DNA from: Terriglobus sp. TAA 43
Lineage (GTDB): Bacteria > Acidobacteriota > Terriglobia > Terriglobales > Acidobacteriaceae
NCBI RefSeq assembly: GCF_000800015.1
Contig: NZ_JUGR01000001.1
Span: forward strand, 2,294,001 to 2,358,000
DNA length: 64,000 bases
Direction: 5' to 3'
Shown piece after piece: positions 41,178-50,054 of the stretch. The first letter of the stretch is position 1, and each line of letters begins with the position of its first letter. The notes beneath the pieces were generated by a model that had not been told where the DNA came from, did not search any database, and was given only the letters and a program-made list of their open reading frames with translations. Position numbers and translations under genes: made by a program.

Positions 41178-42200
41178 CTACTCCTTCGGCCTTGGCACGG
41201 TGGCAATCAATCGCGTCAGAATGTTGTCCGCATCCATACGTTCCGATTCCGCATGAAAATTCAGCAGAATGCGATGTCGCAGTACTGGAATCGTCACCGC
41301 CGTAAGATCCTCTTGTGACACGTGATACCGCTTGCGCGACAATGCACGCGCCTTCGCGGCAAGCACAATAAACTGCGCCGCACGAATACTTCCGCCATAA
41401 CTCACATACTTCTTCACAAACTCGGGCGCGTTGTCGCTCTTATGCCGTGTGGCACGGACGAGATCAACCACATAGCGCGCGAGAGTTTCCGATATCGGAA
41501 CTTCACGCACCAGCTTCTGAAAATCAAGCAACTCCTCGGCCGTCGTCACTGCGCTGATCTTCGGTATGCGCGTCGCAGTAGTAAGGTCTACCACTTTCAA
41601 TTCATCTTCAGGACTCAGATAATCCAAAACCGCATTGAAGAGAAAACGATCCAACTGTGCCTCGGGCAGTGGATACGTTCCTTCCAGTTCAATTGGGTTT
41701 TGCGTAGCCAATACAAAGAAGGGCGAAGGCAGCTTGTAGATATGTCCGCGCACCGTGCAAGAACGTTCCTGCATCGCTTCTAGCAACGCAGCCTGCGTCT
41801 TCGGCGGTGTGCGGTTGATTTCGTCAGCAAGAATTACATTGCCAAAAATTGGGCCCTGCACAAACGTCCAACGACGATGCCCCGTCGATGCATCCTCTTC
41901 AATAATGTCCGTGCCCGTGATGTCTGACGGCATCAAGTCAGGCGTGAATTGAATGCGTCGAAACTCCAGCCCAAGTGCCTCCGCGACGGTGCGCACCATC
42001 AATGTCTTCGCGGTTCCGGGCATGCCTGTCAACAGACAATGGCCGCCAACAAACAGTGCAATGAGCACCTGCTCGATCACATCGTCCTGCCCGACGATGA
42101 CCTGGCGAACCTGCTGGACAATGCTCTCACGCACGGCATGAAATCGTTCAATGCGCTGCTGAAGTTGTGCTGCATCCGGTGGAAGATCGGTGAAGGCCAT
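41178..42200 (-). CDS. MoxR-family AAA+ ATPase
   Basis: A 340-residue MoxR-type AAA+ ATPase, a chaperone-like motor that commonly activates or remodels VWA-domain partners. Walker A is GMPGTAKT (59-66), Walker B is VILADEINR, sensor 1 is FVLATQNPIELEGTYPLPEAQLDRF, and arginine-finger and C-terminal lid regions follow. The preferred start is the ATG at 42200; a GTG at 42221 overlaps the upstream TGA (GTGA) and is an equally credible coupled start. It precedes DUF58 by 3 nt. Confidence 0.94.
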   Translation of the reverse strand: MAFTDLPPDAAQLQQRIERFHAVRESIVQQVRQVIVGQDDVIEQVLIALFVGGHCLLTGMPGTAKTLMVRTVAEALGLEFRRIQFTPDLMPSDITGTDIIEEDASTGHRRWTFVQGPIFGNVILADEINRTPPKTQAALLEAMQERSCTVRGHIYKLPSPFFVLATQNPIELEGTYPLPEAQLDRFLFNAVLDYLSPEDELKVVDLTTATRIPKISAVTTAEELLDFQKLVREVPISETLARYVVDLVRATRHKSDNAPEFVKKYVSYGGSIRAAQFIVLAAKARALSRKRYHVSQEDLTAVTIPVLRHRILLNFHAESERMDADNILTRLIATVPRPKE

Positions 42201-42217
42201 CTGGTCTCGCGTTCCTT

Positions 42218-44392
42218 TCACTTCGTTTGTTGCAATTCAAGTAAGAGCTTCTGCGCAGGACGAAAATCCGGAACTGCTTCAAGAGCCAGCAACACAGTCT
42301 CCTGCGCCTTATCCCGTTGTCCCGCAGCCATGTACGCAGATGCCAAGTCATACTGCGCGCCCGCCATATCGAGGGGACGCGTTGCGACGGCTGCGGCATA
42401 TTCACGCACCGCACCGTCATACTGCTTCGCCGCAAGCAACAGCGATCCAAGATGCTTGTGCAACTCCGTATCGCGCACCGGATAGATATAGAGGATGCGC
42501 GTCAAGGTTGCGATGGCAGCAGGCGAATCACCTGCTTTCTCCTGGAACGCCGCCAGTCGCTTCAACAGCTCCGGTTGCTGGCCACCTGCATGCATATAAG
42601 CATTCAAAGCCTTCGCTTCTTCCGCGGCACTCCCTTTTGCATGCTGCGCATCTGCAAGCAATTCATACGCATTCGCATCGCCGGTATATTCGGGATACAG
42701 CGCAATCGCCGCGGGTGCATTTGCGATTACATCGTCATACTGCTTTGCTTCAGCGGAGGCGACCAGCGCCTTCAACTTCGCGCGCCATGCATCAAAGCCC
42801 TGAGCTTCGTTTCCATATTGTTTATCGATCGAAGCAAAAAACTGCTTGTCAAACTCTTCCGTCGAAAGATGCAGCACCGACTGCAGCGCCTGCTTCGTGT
42901 CCTCCCCAGCGGCGTACGCATGCACTATGTCTAATAGCTTCGCCTCACCTGCTGTATTGCTGATGTAATCGCAGATAGCGCCCGCCTGGAAATAGCTCAC
43001 CAGGACTTGCCCCGGATATTCCTGGTGCACAAATCCACGATCCAGCTTGTCCACCGGCATCAACTTCTTATCGCGAATCGCCAGCAGAATATCCGGCGTC
43101 ACGCGGTCTCTCCACTCCGCCGAACGCTGCCCTTCTTCATGCACCGCAAGTCCTTCGGTGAACCATCTCGGTACACGTTGATTCGTTGCAGTGATGATGT
43201 ACGCGTGGCTCATCTCATGCCATAACGTTGCGCCCCAGTTAAATTCACCCGGCTTGCGTCCCGATGGCGAATCCATCGCAATCACCTGCCCAAACGTCAC
43301 GCCCAACGCACCCAATCCCGGCATGCCCATGGTGCGCACAGCAAAGTCTTCATGGTTGGGATACATCTCCACCTGCACTGGCCCGTGCAACTCCATCGCG
43401 TACTTTTTCGAATACGTCGCGAGAATGGTGTGCAGCTCGGCCTGCACATACGGCGCCAAGAGATCACTCTCCTTGGGATCAAGGATCAGCACCGTGCTCG
43501 CATCCTTCACTGTCTTGAACTTCGCCAGCGAGTCCAGCAGCCGCAAACTATTTACAGTCGCGGGGTCACGATAGCTATTGTTGTAGGCAAGCTCCAGTTC
43601 TTTCTGCGGCGCCTCCGCACGCCCCAATCGCATCTCCTCCACACCCAAAGCCGAATGTGCCGCCCATAATTCCGGCTGCTTCTCGGTCGCCTTGCGGTAG
43701 TACGCAGCGGCATCGTTGAACCGGTAATGCAGCTCCAGATGATGCGCCATCTGCATGTACGCGTCGCCATCGTGCGGGTTCACTGCTAGAATCTTCGCGA
43801 TCCACGCATCTGCAGGACGATCCGCAATCAACTCCAGCGCAGCATGTGTCGCCATGGCGCTTGTCGCTTCTGAGTCAAGTGCCAGCGCTGCGTCTGCTTC
43901 TTTCTCGGCCAGTTCACGATTGTCGTTATCCAGCGCGATCTTTGCTGCAAGCTCATGCGCCGCGGCCAACTTCGGATCATGCTCCAACGCCTTTGCAATG
44001 GAAACATTCGGATTGCCGCTGTAATCCTCTGCCTCCACAGTTGCGAGCCCGAGATACGCTTGCGCGTTGTTCGGGTCTTTCTGCGACGCCTCGCGGAACA
44101 AGCCGGCGGCGTCTGCATTGTTGAATCGCTCATGCAGCAGCATGCCCCAGCGGACTTTGTACATTGCAGGACTATTCGCACTCGCGGTTGCATCGCGGAA
44201 ATTCTCATTCGCGCTCTGCCAGTCCTCCAGTCCCCATGCACCCTCTGCACGGTCATAGGCGCTGCTGCTCTCCGTCAATTGGGTAAAGCAAGCCCGCGCA
44301 GGTTGTCCGTTATGCACCAACTTCCAGCAATCCGCCGGTGTTACGGCGTGCGCAGCGGAAACGAACAAAGCGAAGGCAAGCAAGGTTTTCAT
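42218..44392 (-). CDS. Exported TPR protein with zinc-metallopeptidase motif
   Basis: A 724-residue protein with a signal peptide (MKTLLAFALFVSAAHA). Several TPR-like helical repeats lie at about 50-260 and 560-720. Between them a gluzincin-type peptidase (MA-like) site is complete: HEMSH at 392-396 (WHEMSHAYI) followed by Glu413 in RWFTEGLAVHEE. Such a site binds zinc and hydrolyses peptides. Its ATG overlaps the caspase-like stop (ATGA) and its own stop overlaps a candidate MoxR start, so it is translationally coupled to both. The substrate is unknown; a MoxR-controlled periplasmic protease is an inference. Confidence 0.85.
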   Translation of the reverse strand: MKTLLAFALFVSAAHAVTPADCWKLVHNGQPARACFTQLTESSSAYDRAEGAWGLEDWQSANENFRDATASANSPAMYKVRWGMLLHERFNNADAAGLFREASQKDPNNAQAYLGLATVEAEDYSGNPNVSIAKALEHDPKLAAAHELAAKIALDNDNRELAEKEADAALALDSEATSAMATHAALELIADRPADAWIAKILAVNPHDGDAYMQMAHHLELHYRFNDAAAYYRKATEKQPELWAAHSALGVEEMRLGRAEAPQKELELAYNNSYRDPATVNSLRLLDSLAKFKTVKDASTVLILDPKESDLLAPYVQAELHTILATYSKKYAMELHGPVQVEMYPNHEDFAVRTMGMPGLGALGVTFGQVIAMDSPSGRKPGEFNWGATLWHEMSHAYIITATNQRVPRWFTEGLAVHEEGQRSAEWRDRVTPDILLAIRDKKLMPVDKLDRGFVHQEYPGQVLVSYFQAGAICDYISNTAGEAKLLDIVHAYAAGEDTKQALQSVLHLSTEEFDKQFFASIDKQYGNEAQGFDAWRAKLKALVASAEAKQYDDVIANAPAAIALYPEYTGDANAYELLADAQHAKGSAAEEAKALNAYMHAGGQQPELLKRLAAFQEKAGDSPAAIATLTRILYIYPVRDTELHKHLGSLLLAAKQYDGAVREYAAAVATRPLDMAGAQYDLASAYMAAGQRDKAQETVLLALEAVPDFRPAQKLLLELQQTK

Positions 44393-45312
44393 TTATCCAA
44401 CTCCCCCTGCACCCGCGCCAGTTCCAACAACGCTGCGGTCAACTGCTGCTTATATTCAGCAGGGTCCATCGCGGCCTTGTTGTACTTCAGCACATCGATC
44501 TTCTGCTCCAACTCTTCCTTCTTTGCCAGGAGTGATTGCTTCGCCGGATCACTCGCGGCCTTCTGCGCAGCACCATAACGCAGCAGCGTGAAGCTGGCCA
44601 TCAACTGTCCTTGGCCATTGCCCACTTCGCGTACGGCTTCGCCGTGGCCGGTGTCGTTAAACATCGCATGTTCCGTCGCCAATCGCTTCTGCGACTCATA
44701 AAACGCAGTGGTTTTGCGCGAAGCATACGTGTAGGCCTCTGCTGCTGTCAGTGATTCATTCTTGTCGACATCCGCAGAGGCATCCTGTAACGACTCGACA
44801 AAATACCGCGCAAACACCGTCGCATTTTTCTCCGTGCCCGACTTCGTCGCCGCGATAACAACACGGCCACTGCGTTCCAACGCAGCAACCGCGCCACCGC
44901 TGGAACTTGTGGTGTCCACCACCAGCTGTCGCTTCGATGGAATTCGATCGCACATCGCAGCAATCTCCGCAGCCGTTAAATCGGGCCCCACCATGTTGAA
45001 CTTGTATTCCGTTCCATCGAATGATCCGTGCCCAATGAGCACCAGTACAAAGTCATCAGTCGCCGTTGCTTGCTGGGCTACATTCAACAACGCCGCACGC
45101 AGCTGGGCTGCAGTGGCCTGCGCTCCAGTCAAAGTAACAACGTGCGCTCCTGTTATTCCGCGGAACACCTTATCTAAATCTTTTGCATTCGCCGTGAAGC
45201 GTTGCTCGTAATCCGGTTCACCACCCAGCCCCGCAACGGTGACGTAATACGTTGCAGCCGCTGCGTGCAACGTGAAGAGTAAACTCACAAATAATAAGAG
45301 GAGTCGCTTCAT
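44389..45312 (-). CDS. Caspase-fold (C13/C14-like) protein lacking the catalytic cysteine
   Basis: A 307-residue exported protein (signal peptide MKRLLLLFVSLLFTLHAAAA). The fold has the caspase-like layout: YVTVAGLGGEP at 23-33, a His95 in FVLVLIGHGSFDG, and strand RQLVVDTTSSSGG (128-140) where active relatives have DACHSG. Ser occupies the cysteine position and the only Cys (residue 121) is not in a catalytic loop, so it is probably a pseudo-protease or has another role. A coiled coil covers the last 40-50 residues. The start ATG overlaps the upstream TGA (ATGA). Confidence 0.75.
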   Translation of the reverse strand: MKRLLLLFVSLLFTLHAAAATYYVTVAGLGGEPDYEQRFTANAKDLDKVFRGITGAHVVTLTGAQATAAQLRAALLNVAQQATATDDFVLVLIGHGSFDGTEYKFNMVGPDLTAAEIAAMCDRIPSKRQLVVDTTSSSGGAVAALERSGRVVIAATKSGTEKNATVFARYFVESLQDASADVDKNESLTAAEAYTYASRKTTAFYESQKRLATEHAMFNDTGHGEAVREVGNGQGQLMASFTLLRYGAAQKAASDPAKQSLLAKKEELEQKIDVLKYNKAAMDPAEYKQQLTAALLELARVQGELDK

Positions 45313-47603
45313 ACGACACCCCATTTCCTGCGCATCAACCATTCCGCCAACGGAAGCGCCAGCAGCAGCACAAACACAATCGGCATATTCCAAAGCTCTT
45401 TGATCGAACGAACAGAGATGCCCGCTTCGGAATACGAAATATCCTGCGGCAGATTCTTCAGGTCATTCCCTGCCCAAGCACTGCCGCCAGTATCGCGCGC
45501 AAGCTGCTCCAACAGCTTCGGATTTGCCTCAGTGTGAAACGCCTCCGCAACACCGTCCTCACGCTGAAACGTTGCGGTATCGCGCCCAAGCTCATCCTTG
45601 TCAGAGGTTGCCGTAACTTCCGTGAGATAGGGCCCAGCCTTCTCCGCCGTATAACTTGCGGTGTACAAGCCCGGCGTCTCCTGCGAAGGCTTCATCTCCA
45701 ACGCGGCATCCACACCTGCAGGTCCCGTCACATGCGCCATCACGTGCGCATCGCGCGCCGGTTGAAACTGCTTGTCATGCACCGTTGCCGTAATGTCGAT
45801 GCGCCCTGTATCGGACAACGTGCGCGCCGATGTGTTCACGCTCACCGCACCGGGCGTATCCGCCACCAACCAACGTAGCAACTGCTGAAAGAACAGATTG
45901 TGCGACGGATCACCCAGTGCTTCACTCATCTGCCATCGCCATGTGCCACCGCTGGCCAGAATCGCGGTGCGCCCATTGCCATAGTTCTGCGTGATGAGAA
46001 ACGGCATACGCTTTCCGCCGCTGCTCATCTCCGCAAGCACAGTTGCCCCCGGCTTCGCACTGCCGGGATCTTCAAAATCCGCGAGGTACGTCAACTTTCT
46101 CCAACGCTCTGCATTTTTCTGCGGATCTTCCAACAGCCGCGTCGTCGGTGACGCTACACCCGCATCCGTCAGGTTGACCAAAGCCGCATTGCGTTTGAAA
46201 TGATTCGTTCCGGCAGGAAGAAACGTGGGCATCAACTCATTCAGACTCGACGCGGTCCATCCGCCATCACTCAATGACTGCCGTCCGCCAAGAAACAGAA
46301 CGCCCCCACCGCGTCGATCCACATACTCACGAATCAACTCCTGCTGCGCAGGCGTGAAGTAGTCTGCGGCAACCGAACCAATGATGATGCCGCTATAGGC
46401 AAACAGGTCTTCCGCCTTTGTGGGAAATCCGTCGGCAAGCTCATCTGGACCACTGATGCCCTGCCGATAGATCTTGTTCTCGCTGGTGCGTAGCATCGAG
46501 ACAATCTGCACAGAAGGGTCATCTTCTTCAGCACGACGCAGAAAGCGGAACTGCCATCGCGGCTCGCCTTCCACATACAAGATGCGGCGCTTCGCATCAC
46601 GCACCAGGACGGGCCGCGTCAACGCATTATTCTTCGCGTTGCTTTCATCCGCGAATGGCTCCACGGAAAACACCAGTGTTCGGGCCCCCGCATCGCCAGC
46701 GGAGAAGAATAGTGGCTCTGTCTGCATCACACCATCGCGTTGCAGCGTAATGCTCTTCGCCGCAAGTGTTCGATCGCCGTCACGAATCGTCAACGTCGCC
46801 TGTTGATTCGCATAGCCGTGCTGCACAAAAGTCAGCGAGGCGGTGGTGCGCGCATTCACCACTGCATTCGGTGCAACACTGACATCTTCCATCTCAAGAT
46901 CGTGCAGCGGCTTGTCAGAGCCAAACGCAACGGTATGCACCGGCAATCTGCGATTGCGCAAAGCCTGCATCGCCGCCAGCGATATCCCGCTACCGCCAAG
47001 CCCTGCAGCGTTCTCACTGCCATCCGTTAGCAGAACAACGGCACCCACCGGCAAATCCGCAGTCTCCGTGGCAAGTTGCTGCAATCCATCGCCCAGATGC
47101 GTTGCACTTCCCGCAGCAGCCATGCCGTTCAACGAATCGATCTTCGTCAACTTGCTATCTAGCGTGTAAAGCCGTGTGTGAAAACGTTTGTTCAAACCGT
47201 CCAGCACACCGCCGCGCAACGCATTCAGCGCAACATCGATACGCGGCTTTCCATCCGCATCCGCTGTCGCCATGGAACGCGAATCATCGACGACCACCGC
47301 AATGATGTTCTGCTGCGAACTCAGTTCCGCAACGGACAGCGCAGGTTGCCATAGCAACAGAAGAATCAGCGTTACCAAAGCCGACTGCAACGCCCACACA
47401 CTCCATGCACGACGATGCGTCATGGCCGGAGTTTGGTTCCTATACGGCTTGATCTGTTGCAGACGATACCGAATCAACACGCCAAGACCAAGCACCACCA
47501 ACACCACAAGCAACGGCAGCAGCCACACAGGCCACCGCGACAGGAACACAAGGTGTCCCTTCGCAAACACCGTACTCGGATACTTGAAGAGCAGCGGAAA
47601 CAT
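45309..47603 (-). CDS. VWA membrane protein with glutamine-amidotransferase-like fold
   Basis: A 764-residue protein with two N-terminal spans (about 24-45 and 67-88), then a VWA domain with metal motif DDSRSM (Asp106, Ser108, Ser110) and LLTDGSEN. Residues about 350-560 resemble the ThuA/GATase-1-like fold seen in the same gene family (RRILYVEGEPRWQFRFLRRA, then GVLFLGGRQSLSDGGW). A C-terminal Ig-like region and a last hydrophobic helix (MPIVFVLLLALPLAEWLM) follow. It is the second gene of the MoxR operon. Confidence 0.85.
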   Translation of the reverse strand: MFPLLFKYPSTVFAKGHLVFLSRWPVWLLPLLVVLVVLGLGVLIRYRLQQIKPYRNQTPAMTHRRAWSVWALQSALVTLILLLLWQPALSVAELSSQQNIIAVVVDDSRSMATADADGKPRIDVALNALRGGVLDGLNKRFHTRLYTLDSKLTKIDSLNGMAAAGSATHLGDGLQQLATETADLPVGAVVLLTDGSENAAGLGGSGISLAAMQALRNRRLPVHTVAFGSDKPLHDLEMEDVSVAPNAVVNARTTASLTFVQHGYANQQATLTIRDGDRTLAAKSITLQRDGVMQTEPLFFSAGDAGARTLVFSVEPFADESNAKNNALTRPVLVRDAKRRILYVEGEPRWQFRFLRRAEEDDPSVQIVSMLRTSENKIYRQGISGPDELADGFPTKAEDLFAYSGIIIGSVAADYFTPAQQELIREYVDRRGGGVLFLGGRQSLSDGGWTASSLNELMPTFLPAGTNHFKRNAALVNLTDAGVASPTTRLLEDPQKNAERWRKLTYLADFEDPGSAKPGATVLAEMSSGGKRMPFLITQNYGNGRTAILASGGTWRWQMSEALGDPSHNLFFQQLLRWLVADTPGAVSVNTSARTLSDTGRIDITATVHDKQFQPARDAHVMAHVTGPAGVDAALEMKPSQETPGLYTASYTAEKAGPYLTEVTATSDKDELGRDTATFQREDGVAEAFHTEANPKLLEQLARDTGGSAWAGNDLKNLPQDISYSEAGISVRSIKELWNMPIVFVLLLALPLAEWLMRRKWGVV

Positions 47604-47618
47604 GTTTGGGAGAGCGCC

Positions 47619-48422
47619 TCAGTGCGTCATGCCATACAGGATGTAGTCCAACCCCACGCGAAATGCCATGGAGGCAAACGGTTCAGGATAGTAAGGATCG
47701 TCGGCCCACTCCCAAGCATCACCCAGATGCATGTTGTGGCAAATGGCCACCATAATGCGGCCATCCTTATCGCGAATGGCTCGCCACTTCGGCTGATAGC
47801 CATCCTTTTCATACGTGCGATGCGTGCGGATATAGTGCTCGCCGGGAATCTGCATCTTGTCATCCACGTCGTACAGCGTGTGAAAGATTTCATCGTTCGA
47901 TTGCAGATCTTCCACGGGACTATCCGGCAGCACCTGCCGCATGCCGCGCATGAAGTTGTCCCAATCGTCGGTGCCGTGGAAGTCATCCACCATCAGGAAG
48001 CCACCCTTCAGCAGATAGTCGTGCAGCCGCTTCGCCTCATCATCTGTGAGGCTCCACGTCTGCACCTGCACTGCATAAATCCACGGATAGTTGAAAATCT
48101 CGTCGGAATCCAGGTTGACCACCTGCTCATACGGACGCCCATCAATGCGCGTCAGCCGATGCATTGCGATCAGAAACTGCCGGTCTGCCTTGGGATAATC
48201 GCGCGCCCAGGAGTAGCGCCCGAAGTAGCCGCCACCATAACCGCCGTAGCTGGACAGGGACGACGCATACGACAGCCGCGACCAGTAAAACTCTGACTTT
48301 ACATTGGAAGGTGAGTCATCGCTACCAAAGCCAAAGTTGCCCACGCGCTGCCACGCACGCACTCCAACAGCACACACGGCTCCGCACAGGGCGGCTATCA
48401 ATGCAATGCGCGAAAGCTTCAT
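47619..48422 (-). CDS. DUF4159 exported protein, first gene of the MoxR operon
   Basis: From the ATG at 48422, with AGGA about 9 nt before it, the protein has 267 residues and a signal peptide (MKLSRIALIAALCGAVCAVGVRA). The DUF4159 domain begins near YPKADRQFLIAMHRLTRIDG and ends near DYILYGM, with the family blocks EIFNYPWIYAVQ, LLKGGFLMVDDFHG and AICHNMHLGDAWEW. DUF4159 is related to ThuA-like amidotransferase folds; function unknown. The frame is open upstream to 48701 but lacks support. It is the first gene of the eight-gene block. Confidence 0.85.
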   Translation of the reverse strand: MKLSRIALIAALCGAVCAVGVRAWQRVGNFGFGSDDSPSNVKSEFYWSRLSYASSLSSYGGYGGGYFGRYSWARDYPKADRQFLIAMHRLTRIDGRPYEQVVNLDSDEIFNYPWIYAVQVQTWSLTDDEAKRLHDYLLKGGFLMVDDFHGTDDWDNFMRGMRQVLPDSPVEDLQSNDEIFHTLYDVDDKMQIPGEHYIRTHRTYEKDGYQPKWRAIRDKDGRIMVAICHNMHLGDAWEWADDPYYPEPFASMAFRVGLDYILYGMTH

Positions 48423-48622
48423 CGGGAGGCGTCCTCCAACAAAAGCGGTGTGCGTGCGTGTGCGGCTGAGACTAACAGAAATCGCTTGCGTCTTACCCAT
48501 ACAGACGGACGACGCGGCACAGTTGTTGCAACATATCAGACAGTTGCAGCGACTATCTGGCGCATGAGACGATGCAGCCACCCGGCACGTGAGCGGCATT
48601 TCTAAAGAAATGTGAGGAAGCC
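48423..48622. promoter_or_regulatory. Divergent intergenic region, MoxR operon versus laccase
   Basis: This 200-nt gap should hold both promoters. It contains the 10-bp palindrome TGTTGCAACA and, at 48597-48612, CATTTCT-AA-AGAAATG just before the laccase ribosome binding site. I could not place -35/-10 boxes with confidence. Confidence 0.4.
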
Positions 48623-50032
48623 TTGGACCGGCGCCACCTTCTGAAGATGGGCTCGCTCGCCGCACTCGGCCATCTGGCGCGGCCGGTACCCCTGTTCGCA
48701 CAGCAGCCCAAAGCCGACTTCGAACTCCATATCGCGCCCGTGCAGGTTGACCTGGATCAGCAACGGTCCATCTCCACCATCGGCTACAACGGCTCAGCGC
48801 CCGGCCCTTTGCTTCGGATGAAGGCAGGCAAGCCTGTCACGGTCGACATCTTTAACGAAACTGACACACCTGAGCTGGTCCATTGGCACGGCATGATCAT
48901 CCCTGCGGAGGCCGACGGCACCGAGGAAGAACAATCGCCCTTCGTTCCGCCACATGGACATCGCCGCGTCACGTTTACGCCCGGCCCATCCGGCCTGCGC
49001 TGGTACCACTCGCACGCCATGGCCATGGACGACCTGCACAAAGGCGGCTACACCGGTCAGTTCGGCCTCGTCTACGTGGAAGACGGCAACGACAAAGGCA
49101 GTTACGACCAGGAACTGTTCCTTACCCTGCGCGACTGGGAGCCATTCTTCTCCGGCAGCATGGAGGACGATGACGACGACACCCACGACGCCCCCATGCT
49201 CGAAAAGCCGCCGAAGATTAACACCGATCCCAACGGGCTGGAAGTTGTTTCCGTCGCCTACAGCATCAACGACAAAGCGTTAGGCGCAGGCGATCCCATC
49301 CGAGTGAAACAGGGGCAGAAGCTGCTGATTCACTTCTGTAATGCCAGCCCCATTGAGAATCGTCGCGTGGCGCTCGCGGGTCACACCATGCGTGTCATCG
49401 GCCTCGACGGCAACCCGGTGCCCCGTCCTGCTGAACGCGCCAGCGTCTTTCTCGGCGCAGGTGAACGCGCCGACGTGGAAGTCATCATGAACAACCCCGG
49501 CGTCTGGATTCTGGGCGGCACGGAAAAGATGGTCCGTGAAGGTGGCCTCGGTTGCATCATCGAGTACGCCGGGCAAAAGGGCCAGCCTAAATGGATTGAT
49601 CCTAAGAAAGAGCTTTGGGATTACACCCCTTTTGCCCTGCCGCAATCCACGCAACCCGCGCCGAAGAACGTCATCGACATGCACTTTGAGAAGCTGCCGC
49701 GCGGCATGGGCAAATTCAACGTGTGGACCATCAACGGCAAGCCCTACCCACACGAAAACGAATACGTACAGCAACGTGGCGAGCGCTACCGTCTCATCAT
49801 GCGCAACTGGACCGACGACGCGCACCCCATGCACCTGCACCGACACCTGTGGGAAGTCGTCGAGATGAACGGCAAAAAAATGGGAGGCCTCATGAAAGAC
49901 ACGGTTGTCGTCCCCTACTACGGTCGCGCCGTCGTCGACTTCACGGCGGACCAGTCCGGACTTTCGCTCTTCCACTGCCACATCCAGCAACACATGGACT
50001 ACGGCTTCAAGGCCCTCTTCCGCACCACATAG
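48623..50032 (+). CDS. Multicopper oxidase, Tat-exported, laccase-like
   Basis: A 469-residue copper oxidase. The start is a TTG (48623) with GAGGAAG 5 nt upstream. A Tat signal (RRHLLKMGSLAALGHLARP) opens it. All four copper motifs are present: HWHGM (87-91), HSHAM (129-133), HPMHLHRH and HCHIQQH (451-457). The type-1 axial position (Cys452+10) is Phe462 rather than Met, a feature of high-potential laccases. A run of five Asp followed by THDAP (about residue 185) is an unusual acidic insert. It probably oxidises phenols or metals in the periplasm; the reductant is unknown. Confidence 0.9.
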   Translation: MDRRHLLKMGSLAALGHLARPVPLFAQQPKADFELHIAPVQVDLDQQRSISTIGYNGSAPGPLLRMKAGKPVTVDIFNETDTPELVHWHGMIIPAEADGTEEEQSPFVPPHGHRRVTFTPGPSGLRWYHSHAMAMDDLHKGGYTGQFGLVYVEDGNDKGSYDQELFLTLRDWEPFFSGSMEDDDDDTHDAPMLEKPPKINTDPNGLEVVSVAYSINDKALGAGDPIRVKQGQKLLIHFCNASPIENRRVALAGHTMRVIGLDGNPVPRPAERASVFLGAGERADVEVIMNNPGVWILGGTEKMVREGGLGCIIEYAGQKGQPKWIDPKKELWDYTPFALPQSTQPAPKNVIDMHFEKLPRGMGKFNVWTINGKPYPHENEYVQQRGERYRLIMRNWTDDAHPMHLHRHLWEVVEMNGKKMGGLMKDTVVVPYYGRAVVDFTADQSGLSLFHCHIQQHMDYGFKALFRTT

Positions 50033-50054
50033 TTGCAGGCGTATCGTTCCTGCC

